Part shown: one piece after another, positions 7,502 to 14,901 of the stretch
Position numbering within the stretch: the stretch's first letter is position 1
How the letters are laid out: every line of letters begins with the position of its first letter
DNA from: a virus
IMG/VR virus record: IMGVR_UViG_3300005859_000002
Location: 1-40,729 of that record
DNA: 40,729 bases
Strand: one strand, 5' to 3'
Notes under the pieces: generated by a model
Told to the model about the DNA's origin: nothing
The model's database searches: none
What the model saw: only the letters and a program-made list of their open reading frames with translations
Position numbers and translations under genes: made by a program

Positions 7502-7601
7502 CTTATTCGCCTAATTAATAGCTAGCAATATGACATATTTATATATTGAAAAAGATCTAGATTGTGACTTTTGTTAGTAAAAAAATCCTTTAAAAAAATA
7601 T

Positions 7602-7874
7602 TTAACTTAATTGGAAGAATACGGATCTTATTATTTTCGCTATTTTGATATTATACCTTTTAGCTAATTCTTCTAATTTTTGATAATACAATTGGTCTAC
7701 CGTAAAAAAAACACGTTCGTCGTAAACCTCACTACCTTCTAGTTCCTTGAATTCTTTTTCAGAATTTATTATTTTATTAATTTCTTCTTTTATTAATTCT
7801 CTTTTCTCATAAAAAATAGATTTATATTTTCCTGGTATTCTCAACTCTATATACTTGTTTTTTTGCTGTTTCAT
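7602..7874 (-). CDS. Ribbon-helix-helix-like DNA-binding protein, 90 residues
   Basis: The C-terminal 40 residues fit a ribbon-helix-helix: strand RVFFTVDQ, helix A LYYQKLEELAKRYN, helix B KIAKIIRSVFFQ. The basic N-terminal 50 residues are unassigned. An upstream in-frame TTG (7892) would lie at or before the expected transcription start of the TATATGTCATATT promoter, so ATG 7874 is preferred. It is divergent from rep and may control this replication-region promoter. Confidence 0.75.
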   Translation of the reverse strand: MKQQKNKYIELRIPGKYKSIFYEKRELIKEEINKIINSEKEFKELEGSEVYDERVFFTVDQLYYQKLEELAKRYNIKIAKIIRSVFFQLS

Positions 7875-7903
7875 AATTTTCCATTCTTTCAAGTATCGTA
7901 TAA

Positions 7904-7928
7904 ATATGACATATACATTTAACTGTCA
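7904..7928. promoter_or_regulatory. Back-to-back promoters between RHH gene and rep
   Basis: ATATGACATATACATTTAACTGTCAGG carries ATGACATATAC (leftward TATA-GTC, read on the minus strand) next to CATTTAACTGTC (rightward TATA-GTC). Transcription to the right would begin near 7945, exactly at the GTG start of rep, implying a leaderless rep mRNA. Confidence 0.55.
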
Positions 7929-7945
7929 GGTATTCATTTACGTAT

Positions 7946-8296
7946 GTGGATTATGAAAAAGTTTTTACTTATCACTTTCTTTATTCTTATACATATTTTG
8001 TCACAATCACGACAAATTATCGATATAATTCAACAACTGAAATTTTTCAGAAATTTCGGCAATATGTATATAATCATGATGAAAATTCTCATGTTTTCAG
8101 CGTTAAGGAATATACAACTAAATTGAAAGGACTTCATTATCATATTCTAGTTTTTACAAATAAGAAACTTGATTATTCAAAAATTCATAAAAAAATGCTT
8201 GAGCATTCAGATATAAATATTCAATTAGTTCCAAAAACAAAAACAGATATAAAAAATGTATTTAAATATATGATGAAGCAGAAATTAGGATTTTGA
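7946..8296 (+). CDS. Rep replication initiator (HUH-type nickase/ligase)
   Basis: A rudiviral Rep, 116 residues (SIRV1 Rep is 119). Beta-strand FVTITTNYRYN is followed by the metal-binding HUH motif GLHYHILVF (His64, His66) and the helix DIKNVFKYMMKQ holding the candidate nucleophile Tyr108, the same position as I recall for SIRV1 Rep. It nicks and rejoins the ITR near the hairpin ends to start replication. No in-frame ATG exists; the start is GTG 7946, matching a leaderless transcript. The 3' end overlaps the convergent gene 8285 by 12 bp. Confidence 0.92.
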   Translation: MDYEKVFTYHFLYSYTYFVTITTNYRYNSTTEIFQKFRQYVYNHDENSHVFSVKEYTTKLKGLHYHILVFTNKKLDYSKIHKKMLEHSDINIQLVPKTKTDIKNVFKYMMKQKLGF

Positions 8297-8479
8297 ACTT
8301 CTTTCTTTTCCTAATTGATAACCGCCATGAATTAATAAGGTTGATAGAAGAATATACAAAATATTTACATAAGTTGAATTATTTAAAAACGAAGGATTTA
8401 CTGATATAAAAACTAACATCAATACAAATAAAATGCTGTGAATTGTAAAAGCAATTATACTAAATGTTTCATCTGTCAT
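8285..8479 (-). CDS. Small two-span membrane protein, 64 residues
   Basis: Two hydrophobic segments (about residues 7-26 IIAFTIHSILFVLMLVFISV and 36-52 TYVNILYILLSTLLIHG) joined by a polar loop, with a charged C-terminus (LGKERSSKS). Function unknown. It lies beside the pyramid protein and other membrane genes, so a role at the cell membrane during egress is possible (inference). Confidence 0.68.
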   Translation of the reverse strand: MTDETFSIIAFTIHSILFVLMLVFISVNPSFLNNSTYVNILYILLSTLLIHGGYQLGKERSSKS

Positions 8480-8579
8480 ATGATAATTATTATTTTTAAG
8501 CTACTTATAAATTATCATGAAAAAATTAAAAAAGATATAAAAAAAGTTTTGACTTTTATGTTAAGGAATAAGAAATAAT

Positions 8580-8867
8580 TTATTTAGCTTGAGTGTTCTT
8601 ATCTTGTTCAGCTTTCTTTTGAGCTAAACTATTTACGTCTTTAAGTGTGTCCATATTCAAAATTGCATTAATTCCAAGAGTTGTAGTATCTTTTATACTT
8701 TCTACTGCTGAAATTGTTGATTTTGTCATTTCGTTAATTGAATTTTGGAATGTTTCGTTGTTTTGTTTTTGATTGTACAAATGTACAACTTCTCCTACAA
8801 TATATGAGCCAACTAATGTTCCCATTAGAATTAAGAACCCTTCTAGTGCATATTCTGGGATGTTCAT
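8580..8867 (-). CDS. Virus-associated pyramid protein (SIRV2 P98 homologue)
   Basis: A 95-residue protein that strongly resembles SIRV2 P98 as I remember it: one N-terminal membrane span (about 6-28), then EVVHLYNQKQNN, a long helix with STISAVESIKDTTTLGINA, and LNMDTLKDVNSLAQKKA near the C-terminus. In SIRV2 this protein alone builds the sevenfold pyramids on the host membrane through which virions leave. Probably late-expressed. It is divergent from the membrane gene at 8889. Confidence 0.95.
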   Translation of the reverse strand: MNIPEYALEGFLILMGTLVGSYIVGEVVHLYNQKQNNETFQNSINEMTKSTISAVESIKDTTTLGINAILNMDTLKDVNSLAQKKAEQDKNTQAK

Positions 8868-8888
8868 TCTAATTCTATTTTATACAAT

Positions 8889-9683
8889 TTGCTTAATATT
8901 AAACTTTATGCAAAAAATCGAAATATATTTATCTTTTTATTTTTCGTAATAAGTTTATTATTGTCAAGTTACTTTTCTAGTATTATGCAGAAGCAATTAT
9001 TAGAAAAAATAAGACAAAATCCTTATTTTTCAGTTGAAAAATTTGATGAAACTGAATTTAATAAGTTACCTGAAGAAAATAAAAGAATAGATTACGGCGT
9101 AACTTATCAAAATTTTGATAAAAATACAGGCTGTCTTAATTGGCTAATTTACAATAATACTTCATTTGATTATGATTTTGTGTTAGTTAGAGGAACTCCT
9201 CTTGTAAAACCTTACGCATTTTTGAATTTTTATACTGAAGTATACAAAGCATTTGAAATCATCAATTTTATAACTAGTGATAATAGACATTTAGATTATA
9301 ACTACGATAATCCGTACAGAGTTGCATTAGTTCAAGATTCAAAAAATAATGTAAATTATGCAGGAGTTTTCTACGTTCCTGCAAAAAAGAAATTAGTGTT
9401 AGAAGAGTGTGGATTTTCTGAACCTAACAATTTACCTAATTTCTATGAAATTTTTCCAGCATTTCCAGAAAAAACATATGAATATTTTGTCGAATATAAC
9501 CCAGTTGAAATAGCTTTATACACTATGGAAACTGGAATTCCAGTATTAAATGCACCATTTCCAATATATCTCCAAGAAGTTGAAAAATATACAGTTGATC
9601 ATAAAATACCTTTTGCTAATCCTAGAAATTTTATAACTGCAAATTGGCTAAAGAAAAAGATATTTAGATATCTAGGGATTTAA
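8889..9683 (+). CDS. Membrane-anchored protein with large outer domain, 264 residues
   Basis: One N-terminal hydrophobic segment (about residues 12-31, NIFIFLFFVISLLLSSYFSS) with positive residues before it, then about 230 polar residues. This looks like a signal-anchored exported protein. No family recognised. The start is TTG 8889; the first in-frame ATG (residue 33) would remove the anchor. It forms a two-gene unit with 9686 (gap 2 bp) and sits next to the pyramid gene, so roles in egress, entry exclusion or envelope remodelling are possible. Confidence 0.72.
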   Translation: MLNIKLYAKNRNIFIFLFFVISLLLSSYFSSIMQKQLLEKIRQNPYFSVEKFDETEFNKLPEENKRIDYGVTYQNFDKNTGCLNWLIYNNTSFDYDFVLVRGTPLVKPYAFLNFYTEVYKAFEIINFITSDNRHLDYNYDNPYRVALVQDSKNNVNYAGVFYVPAKKKLVLEECGFSEPNNLPNFYEIFPAFPEKTYEYFVEYNPVEIALYTMETGIPVLNAPFPIYLQEVEKYTVDHKIPFANPRNFITANWLKKKIFRYLGI

Positions 9684-9685
9684 TA

Positions 9686-10252
9686 ATGCTAACTAAATAT
9701 TTGTTTTTTAAGGTAATATTTATTGTTATTTTTTCAATTATTTATGCATTTGTTGAAGTTAAAACACCGTTCTATTATTACATTAATATTTATATTTATC
9801 GTATAATTTATTTTATTTTATTTTTTACAATTTCTTTAGTCCCAAGTATTAAATTAACTTTTTCACTTTTTTTCTATAGCATGTCACTAGAAGACATATT
9901 TTATTGGTTTTTTGATAATAAATTACCAGTTTCTTATTGTTGGTATTATCCAGTTTTTTATCATATCCCAATTGTTGATATTATTGAAATTTTAATTGCA
10001 ACTATTTTATTAAAGTTTAAAACTTCTAATTTTAGAATTCAAGAGTTTCATAATTCAGAATCTTGTGGTATGTGGTATTATTTTACTCATGGGAAAACTC
10101 ATGATTTATATGGTCTTTTAATTCTAATTCTATTTAACATAATTTTGTATTTTACAACTAATATTTCTCTAGTTAAGTTTATCTCAATTGCTGATATTAT
10201 AATATCTGTTGCGATATTTGTAGATTTATGGAGTCATTGTTTTCATCATTAG
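9686..10252 (+). CDS. Polytopic membrane protein, 188 residues
   Basis: About five hydrophobic spans (residues about 5-22, 35-56, 93-108, 140-155, 163-181). A His/Cys-rich loop (CGMWYYFTHGKTHDLYG, about 126-142) and a terminal CFHH could bind metal. Function unknown. ATG starts 2 bp after the upstream stop, so it is coupled to the signal-anchored protein. The HGKTHD loop slightly recalls membrane metal-dependent hydrolases, but the match is too weak to call. Confidence 0.7.
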   Translation: MLTKYLFFKVIFIVIFSIIYAFVEVKTPFYYYINIYIYRIIYFILFFTISLVPSIKLTFSLFFYSMSLEDIFYWFFDNKLPVSYCWYYPVFYHIPIVDIIEILIATILLKFKTSNFRIQEFHNSESCGMWYYFTHGKTHDLYGLLILILFNIILYFTTNISLVKFISIADIIISVAIFVDLWSHCFHH

Positions 10253-10333
10253 ATATTTATTTAGAAATAGAATCTATAGAAAAAATCTATATATATAAAT
10301 ATGTCATAATGAGTAAGTTTAAGTTAGATAAAA

Positions 10334-10501
10334 ATGTCAGGAGAAATATTAGAAAAAAGCAAAAAGGAAAAGGTTGTTTTTGGGATTAATATAGATAAGG
10401 AACTAAAAACCAAATTAAAAGTATATTGTGCAAATAATAACATAACAATGACAGAAGCGATAGAAGAAGCACTTACTGAATATTTACAGAAAAGGCAATA
10501 A
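10334..10501 (+). CDS. svtR: SvtR-like ribbon-helix-helix repressor
   Basis: A 55-residue protein whose core (EKVVFGINIDKELKTKLKVY, then CANNNITMTEAIEEALTEYL, then QKRQ) closely follows SvtR, the SIRV1 gp08 repressor of 56 residues, as I remember it. SvtR represses its own gene and a virion structural gene. The promoter is TATATATAAATATGTCATAATGAGTAAG. It is first of two overlapping-role RHH genes; the second follows 2 bp downstream. Confidence 0.9.
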   Translation: MSGEILEKSKKEKVVFGINIDKELKTKLKVYCANNNITMTEAIEEALTEYLQKRQ

Positions 10502-10503
10502 AA

Positions 10504-10689
10504 ATGTATGTAATGTCAATTAAAGTTGATGAGAAATTTTTAGACGAAATTGACAAATACGCAGTAAATCATAGATTATACAGATCTGAAGTAGTAAGAT
10601 TAGCTCTAACTGAATTTCTAGATAAGCATAAAGAAGATAAAGAAATTGATCAGAGTACAGTAGAAAAAATTAGATTAAAAGAATATTAA
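10504..10689 (+). CDS. Second ribbon-helix-helix regulator in tandem with svtR
   Basis: An RHH pattern: strand VMSIKVDEKFL, helix A DEIDKYAVNHRL, helix B RSEVVRLALTEFLDKHK, then a charged tail. It starts 2 bp after the SvtR stop (ATG 10504, alternative ATG 10513). It is closer in sequence to the RHH protein at 4896 (both have xxLDEIDKYA-like helix A and xSEAxRL helix B) than to SvtR. The pair may form a switch or bind as mixed regulators; that is inference. Confidence 0.85.
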   Translation: MYVMSIKVDEKFLDEIDKYAVNHRLYRSEVVRLALTEFLDKHKEDKEIDQSTVEKIRLKEY

Positions 10690-10717
10690 ATAAAAAAAGT
10701 TATTATTTTTTTTCTTT

Positions 10718-11272
10718 CTAACTTGTGTACATTGCTCTTACATTTTTCTCTTTCTGAGTTTCGAATTTTGGAATTGTAACATTATTCTGTCCTTGATATT
10801 TTCCGTTATACGGCTTTTCGACTGGAGTTACTGTTTTTGCGAAAATTAAGTGTAGAAATCTTTCGCCAGTTCTTAATTTAACTGGAAATTCTGAGCCTAC
10901 AATTTCTATAGTTAGTTGCCCCTTAAATCCTGCATCTACAATCGTAGGAGGAATAAATAGCCCTAATCTCGCATAAGTAGAACGTAAATTGACAAAAGCC
11001 ATAACATCATTTGGCAATTCTATATTTTCCATTGTTGTCATTAGCACATGTTCATGCGGAAAAACTATGAAATGATCTGAATCTATCACAGTATAGAAAT
11101 CTTCAATTTTTTCTCCAACTTCAAAAACTTTGTCAATTTTTGATAATAAAGCAAATTGTCTGCCAATTCTTAAGTCAATTCCATTTTCTCTTACTATTTC
11201 TTCAGAAAAAGGATTAATTTTTATCAGATCTTTTTCCAAATAATATTTTAAATCTCTATCACTTAGAATCAT
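10718..11272 (-). CDS. dcd: dCTP deaminase / dUTPase family enzyme
   Basis: Deaminates dCTP to dUTP and/or hydrolyses dUTP to dUMP, feeding ThyX. Motifs: [17 protein letters not shown] at the start, RSTYARLGL at 97-105, [13 protein letters not shown] at 112-124 with the catalytic Glu123 expected in dCTP deaminases, and the C-terminal YNGKYQGQ. Start chosen at ATG 11272 because the family begins MxLSDxxL and the promoter (AATATATTTGTCATATT) covers the longer form. SIRV viruses carry a dUTPase in this role. It is convergent with the RHH pair. Confidence 0.93.
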   Translation of the reverse strand: MILSDRDLKYYLEKDLIKINPFSEEIVRENGIDLRIGRQFALLSKIDKVFEVGEKIEDFYTVIDSDHFIVFPHEHVLMTTMENIELPNDVMAFVNLRSTYARLGLFIPPTIVDAGFKGQLTIEIVGSEFPVKLRTGERFLHLIFAKTVTPVEKPYNGKYQGQNNVTIPKFETQKEKNVRAMYTS

Positions 11273-11315
11273 ATTCTTTCTATTTAAAAAAAGAAAATAT
11301 GACAAATATATTTTC

Positions 11316-11483
11316 TCAGTTCTTACCTTGAGATTTAGTTGTAATTATTTCTATAGCAGTATCATTTATAATTTTATATATTTTGCCGTTACATAAAATA
11401 AAATAATCCCCATTATCAAAAATTATTTTACTTTTATCATAATTTTCTAGATTTTTTGAATCTAAATCTTTTTGTTCTTTCAT
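11316..11483 (-). CDS. Small unknown protein, 55 residues
   Basis: ATG 11483 to TGA 11316. The sequence has a beta-rich C-terminal half ([20 protein letters not shown], then NDTAIEII) and looks like a small SH3-like or beta-hairpin protein; no family recognised. A clear GTC promoter (GTATAAATTTGTCATGTTA) precedes it, supporting a real gene despite its size. Confidence 0.62.
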   Translation of the reverse strand: MKEQKDLDSKNLENYDKSKIIFDNGDYFILCNGKIYKIINDTAIEIITTKSQGKN

Positions 11484-11521
11484 GATTATAACTTTCTATA
11501 ACATGACAAATTTATACGCAG

Positions 11522-11764
11522 TTAATTTTTCCTTTTTAATCTTTTAATTTCATCTTTTAGATCATCAATTTCGTTGTAAATATCAGCAAAAATACTAAAC
11601 ATTTCTTCATATATTAATGCAAAAATTCCAGATATAAAAACCGCTAATATTATGGCTTCTAATATATTTTTTGATAAAATTTCTAATGTAAAAACTACAA
11701 AAGCTGGGAATATAAAAGTTAGGAAAGCTAAAAAGACAATTATTTTACCTCATGTTCTACCCAT
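11522..11764 (-). pseudogene. Membrane/coiled-coil gene with in-frame TGA at codon 5
   Basis: Reading from ATG 11764 gives MGRT, a TGA (11750-11752), then an open frame of 75 codons. The frame after the stop encodes two hydrophobic spans (IIVFLAFLTFIFPAFVVF; ILEAIILAVFISGIFALIY) and a basic coiled coil (EIDDLKDEIKRLKRKN). No ATG, GTG or TTG lies between the TGA and the second span. A GTC promoter (CATAAATTTGTCACAAAATG) is correctly placed. It is either a nonsense mutation (TGG to TGA), a sequencing error, or initiation at a non-standard codon such as ATA. Confidence 0.7.
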
Positions 11765-11819
11765 TTTTTCACATTTTTATTTTTCATTTTGTGACAAATT
11801 TATGAGTATCTATTTTAAG

Positions 11820-11930
11820 TTATTTAGATTTATTTTCAATTATTTTAATTACTTCTTCAAACAATTCTTTTAATTCGTTAAAATCATCAAATTCAATAAA
11901 AATATCTTCCCTGTTTTTTATAGTCCTCAT
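11820..11930 (-). CDS. Possible very small acidic protein, 36 residues
   Basis: ATG 11930 to TAA 11820, encoding MRTIKNREDIFIEFDDFNEL plus an amphipathic acidic helix (FEEVIKIIENKSK). It sits between two leftward small genes and has codon use like its neighbours. The upstream sequence has an A/T-rich TATA-like stretch but no GTC. Its size means it could be chance. Confidence 0.4.
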   Translation of the reverse strand: MRTIKNREDIFIEFDDFNELKELFEEVIKIIENKSK

Positions 11931-11986
11931 AAGTATATTTTAGCTATTATTTAATTTAAAAACTTTATATTTTCCTTAACTTTGAA

Positions 11987-12286
11987 TTAATGAATTTCAT
12001 TATTGTTTCTTCCACAAATAACTACAATATTAAACATATTCCTATTATATCTCCAATTTGCAGATATATATTGAGGATATCGAAAAGTCTTTATTATATA
12101 TCTTAAAATTCCAATTCCTCTTTTTTCATAAAATTTTATTGATGAATTCATTACAATTTTAATACTTACTATATTATTATCTTCTAAAACTAAATAATCA
12201 TAAAGATTATCAGGATAACGTATTTTTAACCATTTAAATAATTGTATTGTATATTTTCTACATTCGTTAGTCACTAGATTATCCAT
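11987..12286 (-). CDS. Unknown 99-residue basic protein
   Basis: Not recognised. Basic and aromatic-rich with alternating strands and helices (LYDYLVLEDNNIVSIKIVMN, then ILRYIIKTFRYPQYI and NMFNIVVICG), so possibly a small alpha/beta fold. Own GTC promoter (AATATTTAGTTGTCATTTC) about 25 bp upstream of ATG 12286. It diverges from the coat protein gene. Confidence 0.7.
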   Translation of the reverse strand: MDNLVTNECRKYTIQLFKWLKIRYPDNLYDYLVLEDNNIVSIKIVMNSSIKFYEKRGIGILRYIIKTFRYPQYISANWRYNRNMFNIVVICGRNNNEIH

Positions 12287-12483
12287 AATTTAAATATAAA
12301 GAAATGACAACTAAATATTTTTTTCATATTTTTCGCATAGTAGTATAATTATCAATTTATTCTAAGAGTTATATATTTATTCTTAACTCATGATATATAT
12401 AATATTATGAATATGACTTTGTTTCTTAGAAAAAGAGCAATAAGAACAATAAATATACATTATATTTTGAATTAGCCGTGTAA

Positions 12484-12507
12484 ATTTTTAATTACATAAT
12501 TAAAAAT
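12484..12507 (+). promoter_or_regulatory. Stem-loop in the coat-protein leader
   Basis: A perfect inverted repeat, ATTTTTAATTA and TAATTAAAAAT with a 2-base CA spacer, ends 15 bases before the coat-protein ATG and just before its AGAGG ribosome-binding site. It could be a leader hairpin stabilising or timing translation of the most abundant virion protein, or an operator for a dimeric regulator. A promoter further up (TTTATTCTTAACTCATGATATATATAATATTATG, about 12377-12410) is A/T-rich. Confidence 0.5.
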
Positions 12508-12522
12508 AATAATAGAGGAAAA

Positions 12523-12927
12523 ATGGCAAAAGGACACACACCCAGGTCATATAGTCAAAGATATGCTAAATGGAGTGCAAAGTTCACTGCATTTAGTAAT
12601 CCTACCGTCTCTAGCACCATATTAACAAATGTAGCTCCAGTAGCTCAAGAAAATTTCCAAACTAATGTACCTAAATTCACTGCAGTAAGTGAACAAGTAT
12701 CTTCAGTACTTTCAGAATATGGTATCACTGGACCCAATAGAGCAATATACCAAGGCTATGGATTAAAAGTTGCTAGAGCATTAAATAGAGTTGGCGGAGG
12801 ACCCGCATTAGTAAATATGATAAATGGACTAAAGGCATATTATATCTCTGCATTTAACGCTAATCCAACTGTTCTCGATGCAGTGACAAATATAATAACT
12901 GGATCTCCAACTGGATACGTAAGCTAA
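12523..12927 (+). CDS. Major capsid protein of rudiviruses
   Basis: 134 residues, the same length as the SIRV2 coat protein and nearly identical to it as I recall, including MAKGHTPRSYSQRYAKW, GPNRAIYQGYGL, VGGGPALVNMINGLKAYYIS and the ending ITGSPTGYVS. Two copies dimerise and wrap A-form viral DNA into the rod. The basic N-terminus (about 1-20) contacts DNA; the rest is a helical bundle. It is preceded by a Shine-Dalgarno (ATAGAGG) and a leader hairpin, and followed by long T-runs (12957-12979) that would terminate its abundant message. Confidence 0.98.
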   Translation: MAKGHTPRSYSQRYAKWSAKFTAFSNPTVSSTILTNVAPVAQENFQTNVPKFTAVSEQVSSVLSEYGITGPNRAIYQGYGLKVARALNRVGGGPALVNMINGLKAYYISAFNANPTVLDAVTNIITGSPTGYVS

Positions 12928-12955
12928 AACTAAATAGAATATCTTTAAAGCTATT

Positions 12956-12980
12956 TTATTTTTTTTCTTTTTTTATTCTT
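12956..12980 (+). terminator. T-rich terminator after the coat protein gene
   Basis: Runs of T (TTTTATTTTTTTTCTTTTTTT) begin 28 bp after the coat-protein stop, the usual pyrimidine-rich terminator of Sulfolobales genes. Confidence 0.6.
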
Positions 12981-13074
12981 AGACTGTTTTTAGAATTCTT
13001 CTATTATAATTTAATAATTAACTAGTTGAAATTAGCAGTTTAAAAAAAATCAATTTTAACTTTTTAGCTTGAAA

Positions 13075-13245
13075 TTAATTACTATCTTCCGATTCAGTTT
13101 CAAGATATTCATATGTTTTAGCACTTATTCTTTTTACATCTCTCATTTTTATATTCGGGTGATGTTTTCTAAGATGATACATTATACTTCTTCTATTTTT
13201 GAATATTTTTTCACATACTGGGCATTCAAATAAAACTAGCCCCAT
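13075..13245 (-). CDS. Small C2H2 zinc-finger protein, 56 residues
   Basis: ATG 13245 to TAA 13075. A single C2H2 finger: ECPVCEKIFKNRRSIMYHLRKHH (Cys9, Cys12, His24, His28 or His29), then a charged tail ending ETESEDSN. Probably DNA- or RNA-binding. Single-finger C2H2 proteins are common in Sulfolobales viruses. It is divergent from the glycosyltransferase gene and shares the palindromic GTCATGAC promoter core with it. Confidence 0.82.
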   Translation of the reverse strand: MGLVLFECPVCEKIFKNRRSIMYHLRKHHPNIKMRDVKRISAKTYEYLETESEDSN

Positions 13246-13247
13246 GA

Positions 13248-13272
13248 TATTTTTTATTTGTCATGACGCTAA
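13248..13272. promoter_or_regulatory. Bidirectional promoter with palindromic GTCATGAC
   Basis: ATTTTTTATTTGTCATGACG: the rightward TATA (TTTTATTT) is followed by GTCATGAC, which on the other strand also reads GTCATGAC after TTTTTTAGC. The single palindrome supplies the GTC element for both divergent genes. Confidence 0.5.
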
Positions 13273-13281
13273 AAAATCATT

Positions 13282-14298
13282 ATGGAAACTGTAATTTTAA
13301 CTATGAATTATTCATCAATTAGGAACGTTTCAGAAGATATAGCTCAAGTTCTAAGAGAAAATGGAGAAAAAGTAACAATTTCAACAAATCCATTTTTAGT
13401 CCCAGAATCTGATAAATTAATTATTTTTATGCCATTTCATCCATCTTCACTAAATCCTTATTTATACAAATTTAGAGAATTTAAAGGTAAGAAGTATTTT
13501 TATACTACATGTGACGGAATTCCTAACTTAGAAATTGTAAATAAGTATCTATTGGAAAATGTAACATTTATTCCGAATTCAAAGTTTTCAGCTAAGAATT
13601 TACAAGAAGTTGGTCTAAATGTCGATTTACCCGTTTTCCACGGGGTAAATTTTGAAATTGTGGAAAAAGCAGAACAATTATCTCAACAGATGAAGCAGAA
13701 ATTAGATGCTGATTTTCCAAATATTGTAAAATTTGGAATAGTTTCAGGATTAACTAAAAGAAAAAATATGGAGCTGATGCTAAAAGTTTTTCAGGAGATA
13801 AATACTAAAATTCCAGACCTAGCTAAGAAAATCCACTTTTTCGTTATTTCTCATAAGCAATTTAAAGATTTCGAGGTTCCAGGGAATGTACATTTTGTTT
13901 CAGAATTTGGACTAAATCCTAGAGAATACATTTTTGCGTTCTATCGCTCAATGGATTTTGTAATTGTTCCATCGGGGACTGAAGGATTTGGACTTCCAGT
14001 TCTTGAGTCAATGACAATGGGAACTCCAGTAATTCATCAACTAATGCCTCCGTTAGATGAATTTACATCTTGGCAATGGAACCTTTTGATAAAATCATCA
14101 GAGATTGAAGAATATTATGACAAAGATCACGGTCAAAAATGGAGAATTCATAAATTCGATATTCAAGATATGATAAATGCAATAATTATAGCTTCGGAAT
14201 TACAAGACAGAGATGAGAGAAGTAGAAATTTGAAAGATCTAGCTAAGAAATATGATATCAATAATTTATATGTCAGATTCTTAGATAATGATGAGTAA
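13282..14298 (+). CDS. GT-B glycosyltransferase (GT4-like), 338 residues
   Basis: A sugar transferase using a nucleotide-sugar donor. The GT-B C-terminal domain is clear: VKFGIVSGLTKRKN (about 149-162) at the domain start, and GTEGFGLPVLESMTMGTPVI (about 232-251) holding the EX7E pair Glu234 and Glu242. The N-terminal domain binds the acceptor. Rudiviruses encode several glycosyltransferases, probably for glycosylating virion or cell-surface proteins. GTC promoter at 13250. The 3' end overlaps the next gene by 11 bp. Confidence 0.9.
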   Translation: METVILTMNYSSIRNVSEDIAQVLRENGEKVTISTNPFLVPESDKLIIFMPFHPSSLNPYLYKFREFKGKKYFYTTCDGIPNLEIVNKYLLENVTFIPNSKFSAKNLQEVGLNVDLPVFHGVNFEIVEKAEQLSQQMKQKLDADFPNIVKFGIVSGLTKRKNMELMLKVFQEINTKIPDLAKKIHFFVISHKQFKDFEVPGNVHFVSEFGLNPREYIFAFYRSMDFVIVPSGTEGFGLPVLESMTMGTPVIHQLMPPLDEFTSWQWNLLIKSSEIEEYYDKDHGQKWRIHKFDIQDMINAIIIASELQDRDERSRNLKDLAKKYDINNLYVRFLDNDE

Positions 14299-14551
14299 AA
14301 TGGTTCAGCCTAGTTTAATTGAAATAAAAAATACGACAAATGAACAATATTTATGCAGTGACTGTAATAAAACATTACTTCAAGTTCAAAATAATTCAGT
14401 TAAAAATTTTCAAGATTGTGAACATTTTCATATTTCTAAAGTGCTTAAATATTTCTATTTACCGTCAATTTTTAGAAAACCTCAATTTATTTTAAAAGAT
14501 GGGAATTATTATTACTTATTTTTTTCAAAAATTAAAGATCAAAATAACTAG
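14288..14551 (+). CDS. CEHFH-motif protein, 87 residues
   Basis: Function unknown. It carries YLCSDCNKTLLQV and, 14 residues on, DCEHFHI; the Cys/His set (CxxC...CxHxH) is a likely zinc site. The same layout, YFYCPLDNQLLLV...SCEHFHW, occurs in the right-arm gene at 38729, so the two are paralogues. It overlaps the glycosyltransferase end (ATG 14288; alternatives 14291 and 14300), so it is probably co-transcribed with it. Hydrophobic C-terminal segment NYYYLFFSKI. Confidence 0.75.
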   Translation: MMSKMVQPSLIEIKNTTNEQYLCSDCNKTLLQVQNNSVKNFQDCEHFHISKVLKYFYLPSIFRKPQFILKDGNYYYLFFSKIKDQNN

Positions 14552-14628
14552 TATTACTGCAATAATTGAAAGGATCGATAAATCGAGATATATATATTCG
14601 TCATAAAGCATATGTTAGAAGTGAGAAC

Positions 14629-14754
14629 ATGACGGAAAAAATAGTTAATTGTAAAAATTCTGAAGAATATTTTTTTATATCTGAGGGTAAATTATCAGTT
14701 AAGGCTAGTTTAGACTTATGCGGGAAGCTAAAATTTGAAATTAAGGCGAATTAA
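14629..14754 (+). CDS. Small unknown protein, 41 residues
   Basis: A longer frame from 14566 exists, but the promoter (GATATATATATTCGTCATAAAG, 14587-14608) lies inside it, so ATG 14629 is preferred; the protein is then MTEKIVNCKNSEEYF plus a beta-like second half. No family recognised. It is first of a tight three-gene unit (14629, 14758, 14902) ending with a zinc-finger protein. Confidence 0.58.
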   Translation: MTEKIVNCKNSEEYFFISEGKLSVKASLDLCGKLKFEIKAN

Positions 14755-14757
14755 AAA

Positions 14758-14901
14758 ATGCCAAATGAGATTATAATTGAATGCAAAGGTCTTTCGACTT
14801 TTCATATAAATGAAAACGATAGAGAGTTACTAAAAAGAATAATAAAAATATGCGAAGACTATGACGTAGAAGTTAAATATTATCTTTCAGTGGTGAAATA
14901 A
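14758..14901 (+). CDS. Small unknown protein, 47 residues
   Basis: ATG 14758, 3 bp after the previous stop; its TAA (14899-14901) is followed at once by the next ATG. It encodes a beta-alpha-beta-like sequence (IIIECKGLSTFHI...LLKRIIKICEDYDVEVKYYLSV). Not recognised. The spacing argues for a real operon gene. Confidence 0.6.
   Translation: MPNEIIIECKGLSTFHINENDRELLKRIIKICEDYDVEVKYYLSVVK

Noticed and set aside
7944-8126. 60-residue frame MWIMKKFLLITFF...
   Set aside because: Overlaps Rep in another frame; Rep has catalytic motifs at the family positions.
11652-11873. 73-residue plus-strand frame
   Set aside because: Antisense to the interrupted membrane gene and to the small 11820 gene; no promoter.
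12407-12475. 22-codon frame upstream of the coat gene
   Set aside because: Too short, lies in the promoter/leader region, and has no supporting signal.
12523-12927. Lipothrixvirus (filamentous virus) assignment suggested by the genome size of about 41 kb
   Set aside because: A single rudivirus-type coat protein, Rep, the P98 homologue and SIRV-like gene order point to a rudivirus; no pair of lipothrixviral coat genes is present.
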